A stretch of DNA of 64,000 nucleotides from an uncultured Paracoccaceae bacterium. Its GTDB lineage: Bacteria; Pseudomonadota; Alphaproteobacteria; Rhodobacterales; Rhodobacteraceae. Below the pieces are notes generated by a model. It was not told the origin of the DNA. It saw only the letters and a list, made by a program, of their open reading frames with translations, and searched no databases. The DNA is taken from the NCBI GenBank assembly GCA_947492475.1, contig CANLNM010000005.1, positions 163,178-227,177 of the forward strand, given 5' to 3'. Below, piece by piece: positions 12,303 to 22,399 of the stretch (positions are counted from its first letter, which is position 1; every line of letters starts with the position of its first letter). Both the position numbers and the translations under genes were made by a program.

Positions 12303-13286
12303 GTGTTGTGCAAATTTTTAAGGAAAGGGCAGCTCATTGTTGCCCTTTTTCTGTTTGCATCCCCCGTTTTTGCGCGCGACATCCTGCTTGCATCCCCTGT
12401 GGACTGTGACCTTGGGGATATGTGCTATATTCAACAATTCGTGGATCATGATCCCAGCACTGACGCGTCGGATTTCACCTGCGGAAGCCTAAGCTACGAC
12501 GGACATAAGGGAACCGATTTCGGCCTGCCAACTTTGGCCGCCCAACATGCCGGGGTGGATGTGTTGGCCGCTGCACCGGGCACTGTGCTTGGGGTGCGCA
12601 ATGACATGTCCGATATCCTACAAGGCCGCCCAGACGCCCCCGATGTCTCAGGCCGGGAATGCGGCAATGGCGTCGTCATTTCACATGGCGACGGCTGGGA
12701 AACGCAATATTGCCATCTGGCACAGGGATCGGTTTCCGTCCAACCCGGGCAGGCCGTCGCGGCTGGGCAGGTTCTGGGGCGCATCGGATTGTCTGGCCAA
12801 ACAGAGTTTCCGCATCTGCACCTTTCGGTTCGCAAAGACGGGGCCGTCATCGATCCCTTTGATCCCGACGGCAATATCACCTGCGCAGCCCCCTCAACCA
12901 ATTCTTTGTGGACCGCGCCCCTGCACTGGTCGCCGACTGCATTCATCGATGTGGGCTTTTCCAGTTTTGTACCTGAATATGCCGCGATCAAAGCGGGCGA
13001 CGCCCATAACACCATTTTGGCCGCATCCGATCCGATTGTTTTGTTTGGGCTCGCATTTGGTGGCCAATCTGAAGATCAGATTACGTTTACCATTCAAAAC
13101 CCGGATGGGGATATCATCCACCAACAGAATATGACCCTTGATCGCCAACAGGCCCAATATTTCCGCGCAAGTGGCCGCCGGGCTCCGGCTCTTGGGTGGC
13201 CCAGTGGCACCTATTTGGGTGAAATCGTTCTGATACGGGCTGGCGTTGTGATCGATCGGACAACGGCAAATGTGTCGGTTGAATAG
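12303..13286 (+). CDS. M23 family metallopeptidase (LytM/LasA-like), exported
   Basis: A 327-residue protein with a signal peptide (LRKGQLIVALFLFASPVFA). The first metal-binding motif GHKGTDFG lies near residue 68, and HLHLSVRKDG near 174 carries the second HxH. The core is the lysostaphin-type fold (APGTVLGV, GNGVVISHGDGWETQYCHLA, VAAGQVLGRIGLSGQTEFPHLHL). It is expected to cleave peptidoglycan cross-bridges or to be a divisome/LytM factor in the periplasm. The C-terminal 120 residues form an Ig-like beta domain. The start is probably the GTG at 12303, 6 nt after clpA, so the two are likely co-transcribed. It is convergent with the OmpA-like gene, one base apart. Confidence 0.9.
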   Translation: MLCKFLRKGQLIVALFLFASPVFARDILLASPVDCDLGDMCYIQQFVDHDPSTDASDFTCGSLSYDGHKGTDFGLPTLAAQHAGVDVLAAAPGTVLGVRNDMSDILQGRPDAPDVSGRECGNGVVISHGDGWETQYCHLAQGSVSVQPGQAVAAGQVLGRIGLSGQTEFPHLHLSVRKDGAVIDPFDPDGNITCAAPSTNSLWTAPLHWSPTAFIDVGFSSFVPEYAAIKAGDAHNTILAASDPIVLFGLAFGGQSEDQITFTIQNPDGDIIHQQNMTLDRQQAQYFRASGRRAPALGWPSGTYLGEIVLIRAGVVIDRTTANVSVE

Positions 13287-13287
13287 A

Positions 13288-15468
13288 TCAACGTTCGGTC
13301 AGTTTTAACTCAATCCGCCGATTTTGGGCGCGTGCTGCATCCGTATCATCCGGATTCAAGGGTTGATATTGCCCAAACCCGTTTGCGGCCAACCGGTTTG
13401 GGGGAATACCCAAAAAGTCGACCATGAAACGTACAACCGACAATGCCCGCGCTTGGCTCAGCTCCCAATTGTCAGAATATTGCCCCAAACCAGAGAGCGG
13501 CACGTTATCCGTATGGCCATCTACGCGGATGACCCAATCAATTCCTTCGGGTATGTCGCTTGCAATTGTCCGTAGAATGGCGGCAATTTTGGCGATTTCA
13601 TCCCGTCCTTCGGCGGACAATTCTGCCTGACCCTGCTGGAACAAAACCTCGGACGAAAACACAAACCTGTCGCCTTCGATACGCACACCTTCTTGGCCCT
13701 CGACGACGTCCCGCAACTGGCCAAAGAAATCCGACCGGAACCTTTCCAGATTTTGAGCTTCGGCTTCCAATTGCGCGCGTTCTTCTTCCAGACGGGCGGT
13801 TTCGGCTTCTTCTAGCATCCGACGGCGACGTTCCTCGGCGGCAGCACGTGCAAGGGCCGTGTTCAGCTGGTTCCCCAAGGTTTCAATCTGCACTTGTGAC
13901 ACTTCGTCGGCCTCAGAGGCGACATTCAACAAGGATTGCAACGTCCCGATCTGTTGACGCAACGCGGCGACCTGTTCGTTTAACACAGCCACCTCGCGTC
14001 GGGCCTGCGCAGACAGAGCCTGCTCTTGTGACAATGTGGCATTGGCCTGCGCCAACAAAGCCGCCTGACGGTCCGCTTCAGTCAGCCGTTCCCCGGCCAA
14101 TTCTTGTGCTGCAGATCCGGCCGCCAATGCCTCTGCCAGCCGCGCCTCTAATGTGGCACGGGCGGCTTGCGCATCTGCGGATGTCCCTGCCAGCGACGTA
14201 ATTTCAGCTTGTAAAACCTGCTGCGCCAACAGCGCTTCGGTCAATTTCTGTTCCAATGTTGCCCGTTGGGCATCGGCGTCTTGCCCGGCGGTTTGGGCCG
14301 CTTCGAGTTCAACGCGCAACGCATCGCGCGCCAAAACCGCGCTGGCCAATCGTTCCTGGATGTCCGCCTGCGCAGCGGCCCCGTCTGACAGGGCCAATTC
14401 TAACGCCTGACGGGCGGCGTCCAAATCGCCTTCGGCCAGATCCCGCGCCGCAATCACTGCCGCCAAACGGGCCGTCAGATCCGCCGAGCTGGTTTGCGCC
14501 TCTTCCAGTGCGGCGCGCGCTTGCGCCAATTCGCCTTGGGTGGATTGCTGCAAAGACAGCGCCGCAGCCAATCGCGTATCCAGATCCGAACTTTGAGACA
14601 GAGATTGAGCCAATGACGTTTCGGCCTGTTGCTGCAACAACAAAGCCTGCGCCAATCTAAGGTCCAAATCCGCCCGCGCCGCATCTGCGGCGGCTAACAA
14701 TGTCAGCGTTTGTTCGGCCTCGCGACGCTGCTCTTCTAACGATAGCGTCAACGCGGTCAGTTCAGTATCGGCATTTTCCAACCGGTCCCGCAATGTCTGG
14801 GCGGCGGCGGCATCAACCAAACGCGCCGCTTCTAGGTCAGAAATTTCGGCCTGTGCATCACGGCCATCGGATTCAAGTTGCGCCACCATCGCCTCAAGCG
14901 CTTCTCGACGCGCCGCCGCCAGACGGGCTTGTTCAACGCCTTGGTCAATTTCATCCCGCGCCTGCGCTAAGGCAAGGTTGAGCGCCTCTTGCTCTGACAT
15001 CAACGTGGCGCGTTCCTGATCCAGTTGCGCAATCTGCGCCTGAGCTTCAGTCCGCTGCGCCAATAGCCCGGCGACTTGGGCCTCAAATCCGGTGATGCGG
15101 GATTGCGCATCGGCCAGCGCGCGGGCCGTTGTGTCGCGTTCCTGAGTTAACGACGTAATCAAGGCTGTTTGGGCACGCGCCGTGGCATTTGCTTCGGATA
15201 GGTTGGTGGTCAATGTTCCAACCCGCGTCGCCAACCCAGCGGACCGGTCCTGTTCCAGCCCCAGCGCATCGGCCAGCGCAGCGACCTCTTGGGTTAGCTC
15301 ATTAAGCTGGCTTTCTTGGCCTGTAATTGTTTCCTGCAGAACAAATTGAATGACCATAAAAATGGTCAGCACAAACATCAGGACCAGCAACAGACCGGTC
15401 ATCGCATCCACAAAACCCGGCCAGATGGACGCCTGAAACCGCGCCCCGGTTCTGCGGCTTAGGGCCAT
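13288..15468 (-). CDS. OmpA/MotB C-terminal domain protein with very long coiled coil
   Basis: A 726-residue protein. A single membrane segment lies near residues 20-45 (FVDAMTGLLLVLMFVLTIFM), with a conserved aspartate as in MotB/ExbD/TolR proton-channel helices. An almost uninterrupted Ala/Gln/Leu/Glu-rich coiled coil follows, from about 50 to 570, with many near-repeats such as ARAALEEAQ and AAVLARDAL. The C-terminal OmpA-like peptidoglycan-binding domain is at about 595-726 (VIRVDGHTDNVPLSGLGQYSDNWELSQARA, ending RRIELKLTER). The topology places the coiled coil in the periplasm, bridging inner membrane and cell wall. Its gene is next to the MotA/ExbB-like gene in the order A-B (1 nt gap), so the two probably form an ion-driven complex. 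Confidence 0.88.
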   Translation of the reverse strand: MALSRRTGARFQASIWPGFVDAMTGLLLVLMFVLTIFMVIQFVLQETITGQESQLNELTQEVAALADALGLEQDRSAGLATRVGTLTTNLSEANATARAQTALITSLTQERDTTARALADAQSRITGFEAQVAGLLAQRTEAQAQIAQLDQERATLMSEQEALNLALAQARDEIDQGVEQARLAAARREALEAMVAQLESDGRDAQAEISDLEAARLVDAAAAQTLRDRLENADTELTALTLSLEEQRREAEQTLTLLAAADAARADLDLRLAQALLLQQQAETSLAQSLSQSSDLDTRLAAALSLQQSTQGELAQARAALEEAQTSSADLTARLAAVIAARDLAEGDLDAARQALELALSDGAAAQADIQERLASAVLARDALRVELEAAQTAGQDADAQRATLEQKLTEALLAQQVLQAEITSLAGTSADAQAARATLEARLAEALAAGSAAQELAGERLTEADRQAALLAQANATLSQEQALSAQARREVAVLNEQVAALRQQIGTLQSLLNVASEADEVSQVQIETLGNQLNTALARAAAEERRRRMLEEAETARLEEERAQLEAEAQNLERFRSDFFGQLRDVVEGQEGVRIEGDRFVFSSEVLFQQGQAELSAEGRDEIAKIAAILRTIASDIPEGIDWVIRVDGHTDNVPLSGLGQYSDNWELSQARALSVVRFMVDFLGIPPNRLAANGFGQYQPLNPDDTDAARAQNRRIELKLTER

Positions 15469-15469
15469 G

Positions 15470-16621
15470 TCAGGACCCGCCCTGCGCCTGTCGCACAGCC
15501 CGGCTTAGTGCGGCAATATCCGTGCGCAAATCGGCCATCACTTCGGCGCGCCCTGCGCTCATTTCTTCTAGTATCCGCAGCATTTGCACATCGATGGACC
15601 GCAGGCGCATCCGGCTTTCAGCATCGATGCCATCCATGCCGTTTTCACTGATTTTGTTGATCAGCGCGGTCTGCCCTTCGGCCACTTGTTGCAGCAGCCC
15701 GGACATATCAGCACCGGTTTCGATCCGCCCGGCCAATTTGTCGATGCTGCCCGCCAATTCGGACAATCGTTCATCCACCTGAGATCGACCAATGTCGGTC
15801 TGGGTAAACATGGTTTGCAGGGCTTCCATCTGTTCGGCCAGATTGTCTATCACATGGCCCATCACCCCGGTTTCCCCACCTTCTTCGCCGCTGGCAAACC
15901 CGACTCGGGTAATGGTGGATAGCCATTCTTCTAGTTCACGGTAAAACCGGTTTTGACCATGACCGGCGAACAGTTCCAACAGGCCAACAACCAATGACCC
16001 GGCCAATCCAAGCAATGAGGATGCAAAGGCGACGCCCATGCCCCCCAACTGGCTTTCTAGTCCCGATTGCAACCGGCCAAAGATTTCGCCGCTGCTTTCG
16101 CCCTCTTTTGGGGTGAGGGATTGGATGGTTTCCACCAACGCCGGAACTGTTGTGGCCAAGCCGTAAAACGTGCCCAATAGTCCCAGAAAAATCAATGTGT
16201 TGACGATATAACGGGTGATTTCGCGTTCTTCGTCAATCCGCTGTGCCACAGAATCCAAAATCGACCGGCTGGAGGTCGACGACAATTGCATCCGGGCCCC
16301 GCGCGATCGCAACAGCGTGGCCAGGGGGGCCAATAATTGCGGTGCGACCAGACCTTGCTCTTCGGTGTTGCGGGTGAAACCGGCGATCCAGCCCACAGAC
16401 CGCACCAATTGCCCGACCTGCAAAAAGCACGACAAAACACCATAGGCAAAAACCAAGGCAATGAACCCGTTCAAATAGGGATTTGCCAAAAACACAGGCG
16501 CCACACTGGGAAAGGCCAAATACCCGCCGGCTCCAACCAATGCCAACACAATGAGCATTGATGTGATTTGACGGATGGGCTGCGTGAAATGCGGCTCTGC
16601 CTCGGGTTCCCGAATGTCCAT
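15470..16621 (-). CDS. MotA/TolQ/ExbB-type proton channel family protein
   Basis: A 383-residue membrane protein. Hydrophobic segments lie near residues 20-42, 48-72, 136-158 (IVNTLIFLGLLGTFYGLATT) and 190-215 (GVAFASSLLGLAGSLVVGLLELF). The last two match the MotA/TolQ/ExbB channel pair, including GTFxGLxxT and the GMGxAFxSSLxGL pattern. The C-terminal 130 residues are cytoplasmic and helical. The partner OmpA-like protein is encoded one base downstream. Its length exceeds TolQ and ExbB (about 230) and MotA (about 290). AAGGA precedes the start. No flagellar, Tol or TonB genes are adjacent, so the process powered is unknown. Confidence 0.87.
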   Translation of the reverse strand: MDIREPEAEPHFTQPIRQITSMLIVLALVGAGGYLAFPSVAPVFLANPYLNGFIALVFAYGVLSCFLQVGQLVRSVGWIAGFTRNTEEQGLVAPQLLAPLATLLRSRGARMQLSSTSSRSILDSVAQRIDEEREITRYIVNTLIFLGLLGTFYGLATTVPALVETIQSLTPKEGESSGEIFGRLQSGLESQLGGMGVAFASSLLGLAGSLVVGLLELFAGHGQNRFYRELEEWLSTITRVGFASGEEGGETGVMGHVIDNLAEQMEALQTMFTQTDIGRSQVDERLSELAGSIDKLAGRIETGADMSGLLQQVAEGQTALINKISENGMDGIDAESRMRLRSIDVQMLRILEEMSAGRAEVMADLRTDIAALSRAVRQAQGGS

Positions 16622-16714
16622 GTGGGCCGGGTCCTTTGTTGGTTTTCTTAGGTGTTTTCTTTGCTCTTATCGTGCGGTCGACCATAAGACGCGCCTGCGA
16701 AAAACCCAAATGTT

Positions 16715-17257
16715 TTATGCAGGCGGCCCGTCCGGGTCCAACAATTGCGACACGCGCTGCACCAGCCATGCCATTTCGTCATCCCGGATGTTCATTTTGT
16801 CCAAATGATCCGCGGTATTTTTCAGATACTCGGAATTTGCCCCACGCGCGCCCGTGGCCGACGCAATCATTTGCGCCTGTTTCTCAAGGTCAAAATCGCA
16901 ATATTGATGATTGTTGTGATTGATCACATAGGTCACTGCGTTGATTGGTCCGGCTTCGGTTTCCACATCAACGAATTTTTCCAGATAAGCGTCCGAAATC
17001 AATTCGCGCGCGCGCAAATCCGCCAGCACTTGGTCCTCTTGGCCGTCTTTGGCCCGCAATGCCAATCCGGTACAGGTCGCATGATCGGCGTTGTCCAGCG
17101 CCAGAACCAGACCGGGCTGGGCTTCGGTTCCGCGATAGTGGATTGATAACATACAAAATGACCGGTGATAGCCGTGCAAAACACCCCGGCGGGATTCTGC
17201 GGGCTCAAACCCGGGATCCCATAGCAGGGATCCGTATCCAAATACCCAAAGCGACAT
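16715..17257 (-). CDS. chaC: Gamma-glutamylcyclotransferase, ChaC family
   Basis: A 180-residue glutathione-specific cyclotransferase that would cleave glutathione to 5-oxoproline and Cys-Gly in the cytoplasm. The family hallmark VFGYGSLLW lies at residues 4-12, followed by HGYHRSFCMLSIHYRG and the ERE-like acidic region RARELI. I take the ATG at 17257. The longer frame to 17272 would overlap the extensin-like gene and has no better ribosome site. It is the last gene of hisC-tyrC-extensin-like-chaC. Confidence 0.9.
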   Translation of the reverse strand: MSLWVFGYGSLLWDPGFEPAESRRGVLHGYHRSFCMLSIHYRGTEAQPGLVLALDNADHATCTGLALRAKDGQEDQVLADLRARELISDAYLEKFVDVETEAGPINAVTYVINHNNHQYCDFDLEKQAQMIASATGARGANSEYLKNTADHLDKMNIRDDEMAWLVQRVSQLLDPDGPPA

Positions 17258-17262
17258 CGCGT

Positions 17263-18030
17263 CTACCTGCAATATGACCCGCTGCGATAGCGCGCGGTGT
17301 CAAAGTGAAAATGATCCCGGTGGTGACGGTCCGCATCCGGGCCCAAAACGGTGCCAAATGGCCCACAGGCTGCGGCGTGCATATCCCGCAATTGCCGCCC
17401 ATCCGCATGGGTCCCCCAGCCGTTAAGCACCGAAATTTCGGACCCGTCCGCCAACCCGATCCCGCCCACATCAATCGCATGACCAAAGGAATGTTCCGAC
17501 AGACGCGCGCCGGGCTGATTGTTGCGTGTGCGACAGGCATAATGGGCCATCACCCGCAGGCTTGTCGCCCCGCCGCCTTCGTTTCCGACAGCAGGCAACA
17601 CGCCCCGTTCCACCCATGTTTTTAACGCCGAAGCCGTCCGGCAATCCAATGTCGCCGGGGTCGACAGCCGCAATCCGGCCACGGCACGCACCCGCACCGC
17701 GTTTTCAACACCACAGGCCCCGTTCCCCGGCACATCGCCAATCACGTCGCCCTGAATGTCCATGTCGCCGCAAATGGCTCCGCGACGGCGTTCTTCTTGG
17801 GCGCGACGCCCCAGTGCCAGAATGACGTCAGGGCGTTCATGCGGGCGGGCCGAAAAGGCCACGGCTTGGGCGCTCATGACGGTCATTTCGGATTCTGCGC
17901 GGTAATCGCCGCGGGTGGATAATGTGGCGTCAAACAGGGTGCGCATCTGTGGACGCAGGGATTGATCCGGCGCATTGGCCGCCGCCATCCCTGCCCAAGC
18001 CAGCGCGGCGATGACACCCAATCGGATCAT
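17263..18030 (-). CDS. Extensin-like C-terminal domain protein, exported
   Basis: A 255-residue protein with a signal peptide ([20 protein letters not shown]). The body matches the bacterial extensin-like family: CGVENAVRVRAVAG, then TPATLDCRTASALKTWVE, LSEHSFGHAIDVGGIGL and DRHHRDHFHFD. Several cysteines probably form disulfides. The SEHxxGxAxD and DHFHxD motifs resemble the zinc ligands of MepA/VanY peptidoglycan peptidases, so a periplasmic cell-wall endopeptidase or carboxypeptidase is plausible. It overlaps tyrC by 4 nt (ATGA). Confidence 0.85.
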   Translation of the reverse strand: MIRLGVIAALAWAGMAAANAPDQSLRPQMRTLFDATLSTRGDYRAESEMTVMSAQAVAFSARPHERPDVILALGRRAQEERRRGAICGDMDIQGDVIGDVPGNGACGVENAVRVRAVAGLRLSTPATLDCRTASALKTWVERGVLPAVGNEGGGATSLRVMAHYACRTRNNQPGARLSEHSFGHAIDVGGIGLADGSEISVLNGWGTHADGRQLRDMHAAACGPFGTVLGPDADRHHRDHFHFDTARYRSGSYCR

Positions 18031-18950
18031 TCTTTGTGCCCTGGATCACGGCCAAAGTTCGGCGCTTCGGTATCTTGGCCTGCATCAATAATGCTGCGTC
18101 GAATGGCGCGTGTGCGGGTGAAATAATCAAACAGGTGATCACCGTCACCGGTGCGAATGGCCCGCTGCAACGCAAATAATTCCTCGGTAAATCGGCCCAG
18201 AATTTCCAGTGTTGCCTCTTTGTTGGACAAAAACACGTCGCGCCACATGGTGGGATCCGATGCCGCAATCCGGGTGAAATCGCGGAACCCTGCCGCGGAA
18301 TATTCGATCACTTCGCTGTCGGTGACCCGGCGCAAATCATCCGCGACCCCCACCATCGTATAGGCGATCAAATGCGGTGCATGAGACGTCACAGCCAGCA
18401 CCAGATCATGATGCTCGGCATCCATTTCATTGACATTTGCGCCCATGGCTTCCCAGAATTTACGCAATGTTGCCACGGAATCTGGATCGCTGCCTTGGGT
18501 GGGCACCAACAGGCACCAGCGATTGTCGAACAATTCTGCAAAACCGGATTTTGGCCCGGAATGTTCGGTCCCTGCCAAAGGGTGCGCTGGGACAAAATGC
18601 ACGCCTTGGGGCACGTAAGGCGCGACAGCGTCAATGACATCGCGTTTGACGGACCCAACATCGCTGATTGTCGCCCCCGGCTTTAGAACTGGGGCAATTT
18701 CAGCGGCAACCGCCCCCATGGCTCCGACGGGCACACATAGCACCACCAGATCGGCACCTTTGGCAGCGTCTGCGGCGCTGTCACAGACCCGGTCGCATAG
18801 TCCAATTTGGCGGGCGATGTCGCGGGTTTCCTGGGACCGGGCGTACCCTGTCACTTCTCCGGCCAAGCCGGATCGTTTGATCGCCCAAAACATGGATGAT
18901 GCAATCAGGCCCAAACCGATCAGGGCGACGCGATCATAAATCTGGCTCAT
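18027..18950 (-). CDS. tyrC: Prephenate/arogenate dehydrogenase
   Basis: A 307-residue NAD(P)-dependent cyclohexadienyl dehydrogenase of tyrosine synthesis. The Rossmann motif [12 protein letters not shown] lies at 8-19, followed by [14 protein letters not shown] and the substrate region [11 protein letters not shown]. The helical dimerisation domain follows. The first glycine triad reads GLGLIA rather than the commoner GxGxxG with a final G, a frequent variant in this family. It is preceded by hisC with a 4-nt overlap. HisC-type aminotransferases often also transaminate aromatic precursors, which fits the pairing. Confidence 0.92.
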   Translation of the reverse strand: MSQIYDRVALIGLGLIASSMFWAIKRSGLAGEVTGYARSQETRDIARQIGLCDRVCDSAADAAKGADLVVLCVPVGAMGAVAAEIAPVLKPGATISDVGSVKRDVIDAVAPYVPQGVHFVPAHPLAGTEHSGPKSGFAELFDNRWCLLVPTQGSDPDSVATLRKFWEAMGANVNEMDAEHHDLVLAVTSHAPHLIAYTMVGVADDLRRVTDSEVIEYSAAGFRDFTRIAASDPTMWRDVFLSNKEATLEILGRFTEELFALQRAIRTGDGDHLFDYFTRTRAIRRSIIDAGQDTEAPNFGRDPGHKE

Positions 18951-20032
18951 GCGCGTTTCTCTTTGAATTGACCGATAGCATGAACCACCTGACGGCAGCT
19001 GGGTTCGTCGCCGATGGTGATCCGCAATCCGTTTGGCAATTTATACCCCGCCACTTTGCGCACCAAGAGCCCCTGACTGCGCAAATAGTCCTCGCAGGCC
19101 TCTGCCTCTGCCTGATCAGCAAAGCGCGCCAAAATGAAGTTGGCCGTAGACGTGTCCGACGGCACGCCCAACGCCGCCAGCGCTCCGGCCATCCAATCGC
19201 GCATGCGGGTGTTGTCGGCCCGGCATTTATCCACATAAGACTGATCACGCACGGCGGCTTCGGCCCCGGCCAATGCGGCGTTTGACAGGTTGAAGGGGCC
19301 GCGCACACGGTTCAACACATCAATCACGTCTTGGGTCGCGTAGCCCCAGCCGACGCGCAAGCCACCCAATCCATAAATCTTGGAAAAGGTGCGCGTCATG
19401 ACGATATTGCTATGACTATCGATCAGGGCTGCACCGCCATCATAATCTTCGACATATTCGGCATAAGCCCCGTCCAGCACCAACAAACACTTTTCCGGCA
19501 ACCCTTCGGCCAGCCGTTTCGCTTCGGCGCCGGAAATCATCGTTCCGGTGGGGTTGGCCGGGTTGGCGATAAACACCAGTCGGGTTTTGTCCGTGCAGGC
19601 CGCCAAAATGGCATCCACATCGACCACACGATCACGTTCGGGCACTTCGACCGGGTCAGCGCCTGCTGCCAGAGCTGAAATTTTGTACATGGCAAAACCA
19701 TGTTCCGTATAAATCACTTCGGTATCTGGACCGGCATAGGCCTGGCACAAAAAGGTGATGACTTCGTCCGATCCGACGCCGCATATGATGCGCTCACTCT
19801 CAAGCCCGTGCACCTCTGCGATGGCATTGCGCAGGCTGGCGTGATCGGTCGATGGATATCGATGCATTTCATGGATGGACCGGGTGATCGCTTCTTTGGC
19901 GGCAGATGACGGACCCGCCGGATTTTCGTTTGAGGACAATTTCACCACGTTGGACAAACCCGGTATCGCAGATGCGCCACCTTGATAGAGCTTTATGTCC
20001 ATAATCCTTGGCTGAGGCTCGATTTTGGTCAT
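18947..20032 (-). CDS. hisC: Histidinol-phosphate/aromatic aminotransferase
   Basis: A 361-residue fold-type I PLP aminotransferase. Motifs are [12 protein letters not shown] near the N-terminus, [21 protein letters not shown], and the PLP-lysine segment [16 protein letters not shown]. It converts imidazole acetol phosphate and glutamate to histidinol phosphate. Because it is fused operonically to tyrC, it probably also acts on aromatic keto acids. The frame opens at 20194, but the ATG at 20032 ([16 protein letters not shown]) follows AGGATGG and matches the family start. Confidence 0.94.
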   Translation of the reverse strand: MTKIEPQPRIMDIKLYQGGASAIPGLSNVVKLSSNENPAGPSSAAKEAITRSIHEMHRYPSTDHASLRNAIAEVHGLESERIICGVGSDEVITFLCQAYAGPDTEVIYTEHGFAMYKISALAAGADPVEVPERDRVVDVDAILAACTDKTRLVFIANPANPTGTMISGAEAKRLAEGLPEKCLLVLDGAYAEYVEDYDGGAALIDSHSNIVMTRTFSKIYGLGGLRVGWGYATQDVIDVLNRVRGPFNLSNAALAGAEAAVRDQSYVDKCRADNTRMRDWMAGALAALGVPSDTSTANFILARFADQAEAEACEDYLRSQGLLVRKVAGYKLPNGLRITIGDEPSCRQVVHAIGQFKEKRA

Positions 20033-20140
20033 GTTCCATCCTTTATTGCCCCGTCGTTCTAATGACGTCAGCCCCACAACAAAAGCGATTTCCGCTGATT
20101 TGGCGGCAAGAAAGCAATTGTTAGAGTTTCGGGGGTAGGC

Positions 20141-22318
20141 ATGTGGAAACTGCGGTTGCAAGGAAATGTCGAACACATGAAACTCCGGAACCAAATTCTA
20201 TCTATTGTTCTTGTACCGCTTGTTGGGTTGTTGATTGTGGCGTCGATCGGGCTTTGGAATGCATCGTCGACCTATTTCAATGCGCGCAAAACATCTGAAT
20301 CCATTCAATCTGCCTTTATGATCAGTGATTTGATCCACGAATTGCAATTGGAACGCAGCAATTCCGTTGGCGCGGTTAATTCCCAGAATGCAGAATTTTT
20401 CGATCAATTGCAGCAAACGCGCCCACGTGTTGACGCGCTAATGGATCAAATGCTGTTGTCGGGACTGGATTTGCCCGAATACGACGCCGATCTGGTTCAA
20501 ACTTTTCAAGATGTGCTGGTGGATTTGCCTCAGAAACGGGCGGATATCGATGAAACGGGCCTATCGGTTCCCCAGGCGCGGGTCTATTTCAACAATCTGA
20601 TCCAGGCAGTCATCGCGATCGAAGACGCACATTTCGTCGAAGTGAACATCCCAAGCCTGACCTCTGTCAATGTGGGCTATATCGCGCTGGAACAGGCCAA
20701 AGACGCGGCCGATCTGGAACGAACCGCTGGGATTTTAGGCTTTAGCAACCGGCGCTTTAGCCCCTTTGTGTTCAAATTTTTTGTCGCCGAGGTCGCCGTT
20801 CAAAGGGCGTTTATGGCGCAGGCCGCCACCTTGCTACATGGCCACCTGGATATGACCGAACTCACAGATCTGCCCGAGGCGCTTGAACTTAATCGGATGC
20901 GTGGGCTGGCATATGGCGGCACATTGGGCACTTGGACTGCGCCACAATGGTTCGACATTTCAACGGGTTGGATTGATATTATCCGCAATCAACAAACCCA
21001 AACCCGAGCCTTGGTGCAATCCTTGCGCCAATCCGCTGAGCAAAGTGCACTTGTCGTCTGCCTGATCCTCATGGGGGTGGTCGTTTTGTCCACAATTGCG
21101 AGCCTTGCAATTGGTCTGAAACTCATGCGTGGGTTTGAACGCCAAATCAAATCCCTGCAAAAATCCATGGATCGAATTGCCCATAAAGAGTTTGAACACG
21201 AAGTTGAAAATCTGGATCAAAATTCTGAAATTGGTGACCTTGCCAAGGCGTTGAACAAAACCCGTCTGGATTTGATGGCCGCAGATCAACAGCTCGAAAA
21301 ATCCCGTAATGACAGCAATTATGTCGTGACCACTTTGGCCAACAGTTTGGGCCAGCTTGCTGAAAGCAACCTCAATTGTCAGATTCCCGATCCGTTTATC
21401 GACAAATATGAACCCCTAAGGCATGATTTTAACCGCGCTGTTGACGGGCTTGGCAACATGATTATTCAGGTCACCGAAACCGTGCAAACTATTCAGTTTA
21501 AATCGCGCGAACTTACCTCTGCGTCGACAAAACTAGCCCGGCGATCGGAAACAGGTGCCGCGTCACTCGAAGAATCGACAGCCGCGGTTCATCAAATCAC
21601 GGAATCGATCGAAAATTCCGCGACCGAAGTGCACCACATGAACAAATCGGCGAGTGCTGCACGTGTAGAAGCCGAAAAAGGGGGCAGCACGGTTGCGCAC
21701 GCCATTGATGCGATGAACCAAATCAACACTGCCGCTGAAGAAATGACCAGCATCACTGACACAATCCAAGAAATTGCATTCCGAACCAACTTGCTCGCGC
21801 TGAACGCAGGGGTCGAAGCCGCCCGCGCGGGCGAAGCCGGGCGCGGATTTGCCGTCGTTGCTGGGGAAATCCGTGAACTGGCCCAACGAGCCGCCGATTC
21901 CGTCGGGGAAATTCAATCCCGGATCAACGCGACAGTTGAACGGATCGAAGAGGGTGTTGAGCTCGTCGATCAAACCGGAAGCTTGTTTGATGGAATTGTC
22001 GAAAAGGTGAATTCGGTCACGGATATGGCGGGCCAAATCGCATCAGGCTCTGACGACCAAACCGAAACGATCCAAGGCATGAACGCATCCATGACCTCTC
22101 TTGATCTGGTCACGCAGGAAAATGCGAATATGGCGCAGGAAACTTCAAGCCTGAGCGAAATGTTAAGTCAGGAATCCCAAATTTTGGCAGAGCTGACACA
22201 AACATTTAAAATCACTCAAGACCAAGACCAAGACCAAGACCAAGACCAAGACCAAGACCAAGACCAAGACCAAGACCAAGACCAAGACCAAGAAAGCCCG
22301 GTCCGAGCGGCGTCGTAA
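20141..22318 (+). CDS. Methyl-accepting chemotaxis protein with nitrate/nitrite-sensing (NIT) domain
   Basis: A 725-residue chemoreceptor. TM1 is at about 19-42, then a NIT-type periplasmic helical sensor at about 50-290 ([14 protein letters not shown] is characteristic). TM2 is near 305-328, followed by HAMP and a second HAMP-like linker at about 330-470. The signalling domain has the hairpin tip [38 protein letters not shown] at about 543-580. The C-terminus ends in twelve Asp-Gln repeats and ESPVRAAS, with no NWETF-type CheR tether. It starts at the ATG at 20141 after GGGGGT; the ATG at 20177 is possible. No che genes are nearby. Confidence 0.93.
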   Translation: MWKLRLQGNVEHMKLRNQILSIVLVPLVGLLIVASIGLWNASSTYFNARKTSESIQSAFMISDLIHELQLERSNSVGAVNSQNAEFFDQLQQTRPRVDALMDQMLLSGLDLPEYDADLVQTFQDVLVDLPQKRADIDETGLSVPQARVYFNNLIQAVIAIEDAHFVEVNIPSLTSVNVGYIALEQAKDAADLERTAGILGFSNRRFSPFVFKFFVAEVAVQRAFMAQAATLLHGHLDMTELTDLPEALELNRMRGLAYGGTLGTWTAPQWFDISTGWIDIIRNQQTQTRALVQSLRQSAEQSALVVCLILMGVVVLSTIASLAIGLKLMRGFERQIKSLQKSMDRIAHKEFEHEVENLDQNSEIGDLAKALNKTRLDLMAADQQLEKSRNDSNYVVTTLANSLGQLAESNLNCQIPDPFIDKYEPLRHDFNRAVDGLGNMIIQVTETVQTIQFKSRELTSASTKLARRSETGAASLEESTAAVHQITESIENSATEVHHMNKSASAARVEAEKGGSTVAHAIDAMNQINTAAEEMTSITDTIQEIAFRTNLLALNAGVEAARAGEAGRGFAVVAGEIRELAQRAADSVGEIQSRINATVERIEEGVELVDQTGSLFDGIVEKVNSVTDMAGQIASGSDDQTETIQGMNASMTSLDLVTQENANMAQETSSLSEMLSQESQILAELTQTFKITQDQDQDQDQDQDQDQDQDQDQDQDQESPVRAAS
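22220..22291 (+). repeat. Perfect hexanucleotide tandem repeat (GACCAA)12
   Basis: Twelve uninterrupted copies of GACCAA at the 3' end of the chemoreceptor gene, encoding (Asp-Gln)12. Unit length is a multiple of three, so slippage changes tail length without shifting frame. The repeat is perfect at DNA level, which points to recent expansion. Confidence 0.97.
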
Positions 22319-22350
22319 CTGTCAATGTAAAGCTTTGCCCAAACAAAAAA

Positions 22351-22378
22351 AGGGACCGCACAATTCTGTGCGATCCCT
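22351..22378 (-). terminator. Terminator of rpsD (possibly bidirectional)
   Basis: AGGGACCGCACA and TGTGCGATCCCT pair with a single internal C/A mismatch around ATTC. On the minus strand a T-run follows (A-run 22344-22351). It lies between the convergent chemoreceptor and rpsD genes. Confidence 0.85.
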
Positions 22379-22399
22379 CTATTTCTTATGCTTAGAACC

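Noticed and set aside
13288..16621. Zorya anti-phage system
   Set aside because: Only the MotA/MotB-like pair is present; no zorC, zorD or zorE is adjacent, and the coiled-coil extension is in the B rather than the A protein.
22220..22291. CRISPR-like array
   Set aside because: Six-base contiguous repeats without spacers inside a coding sequence.
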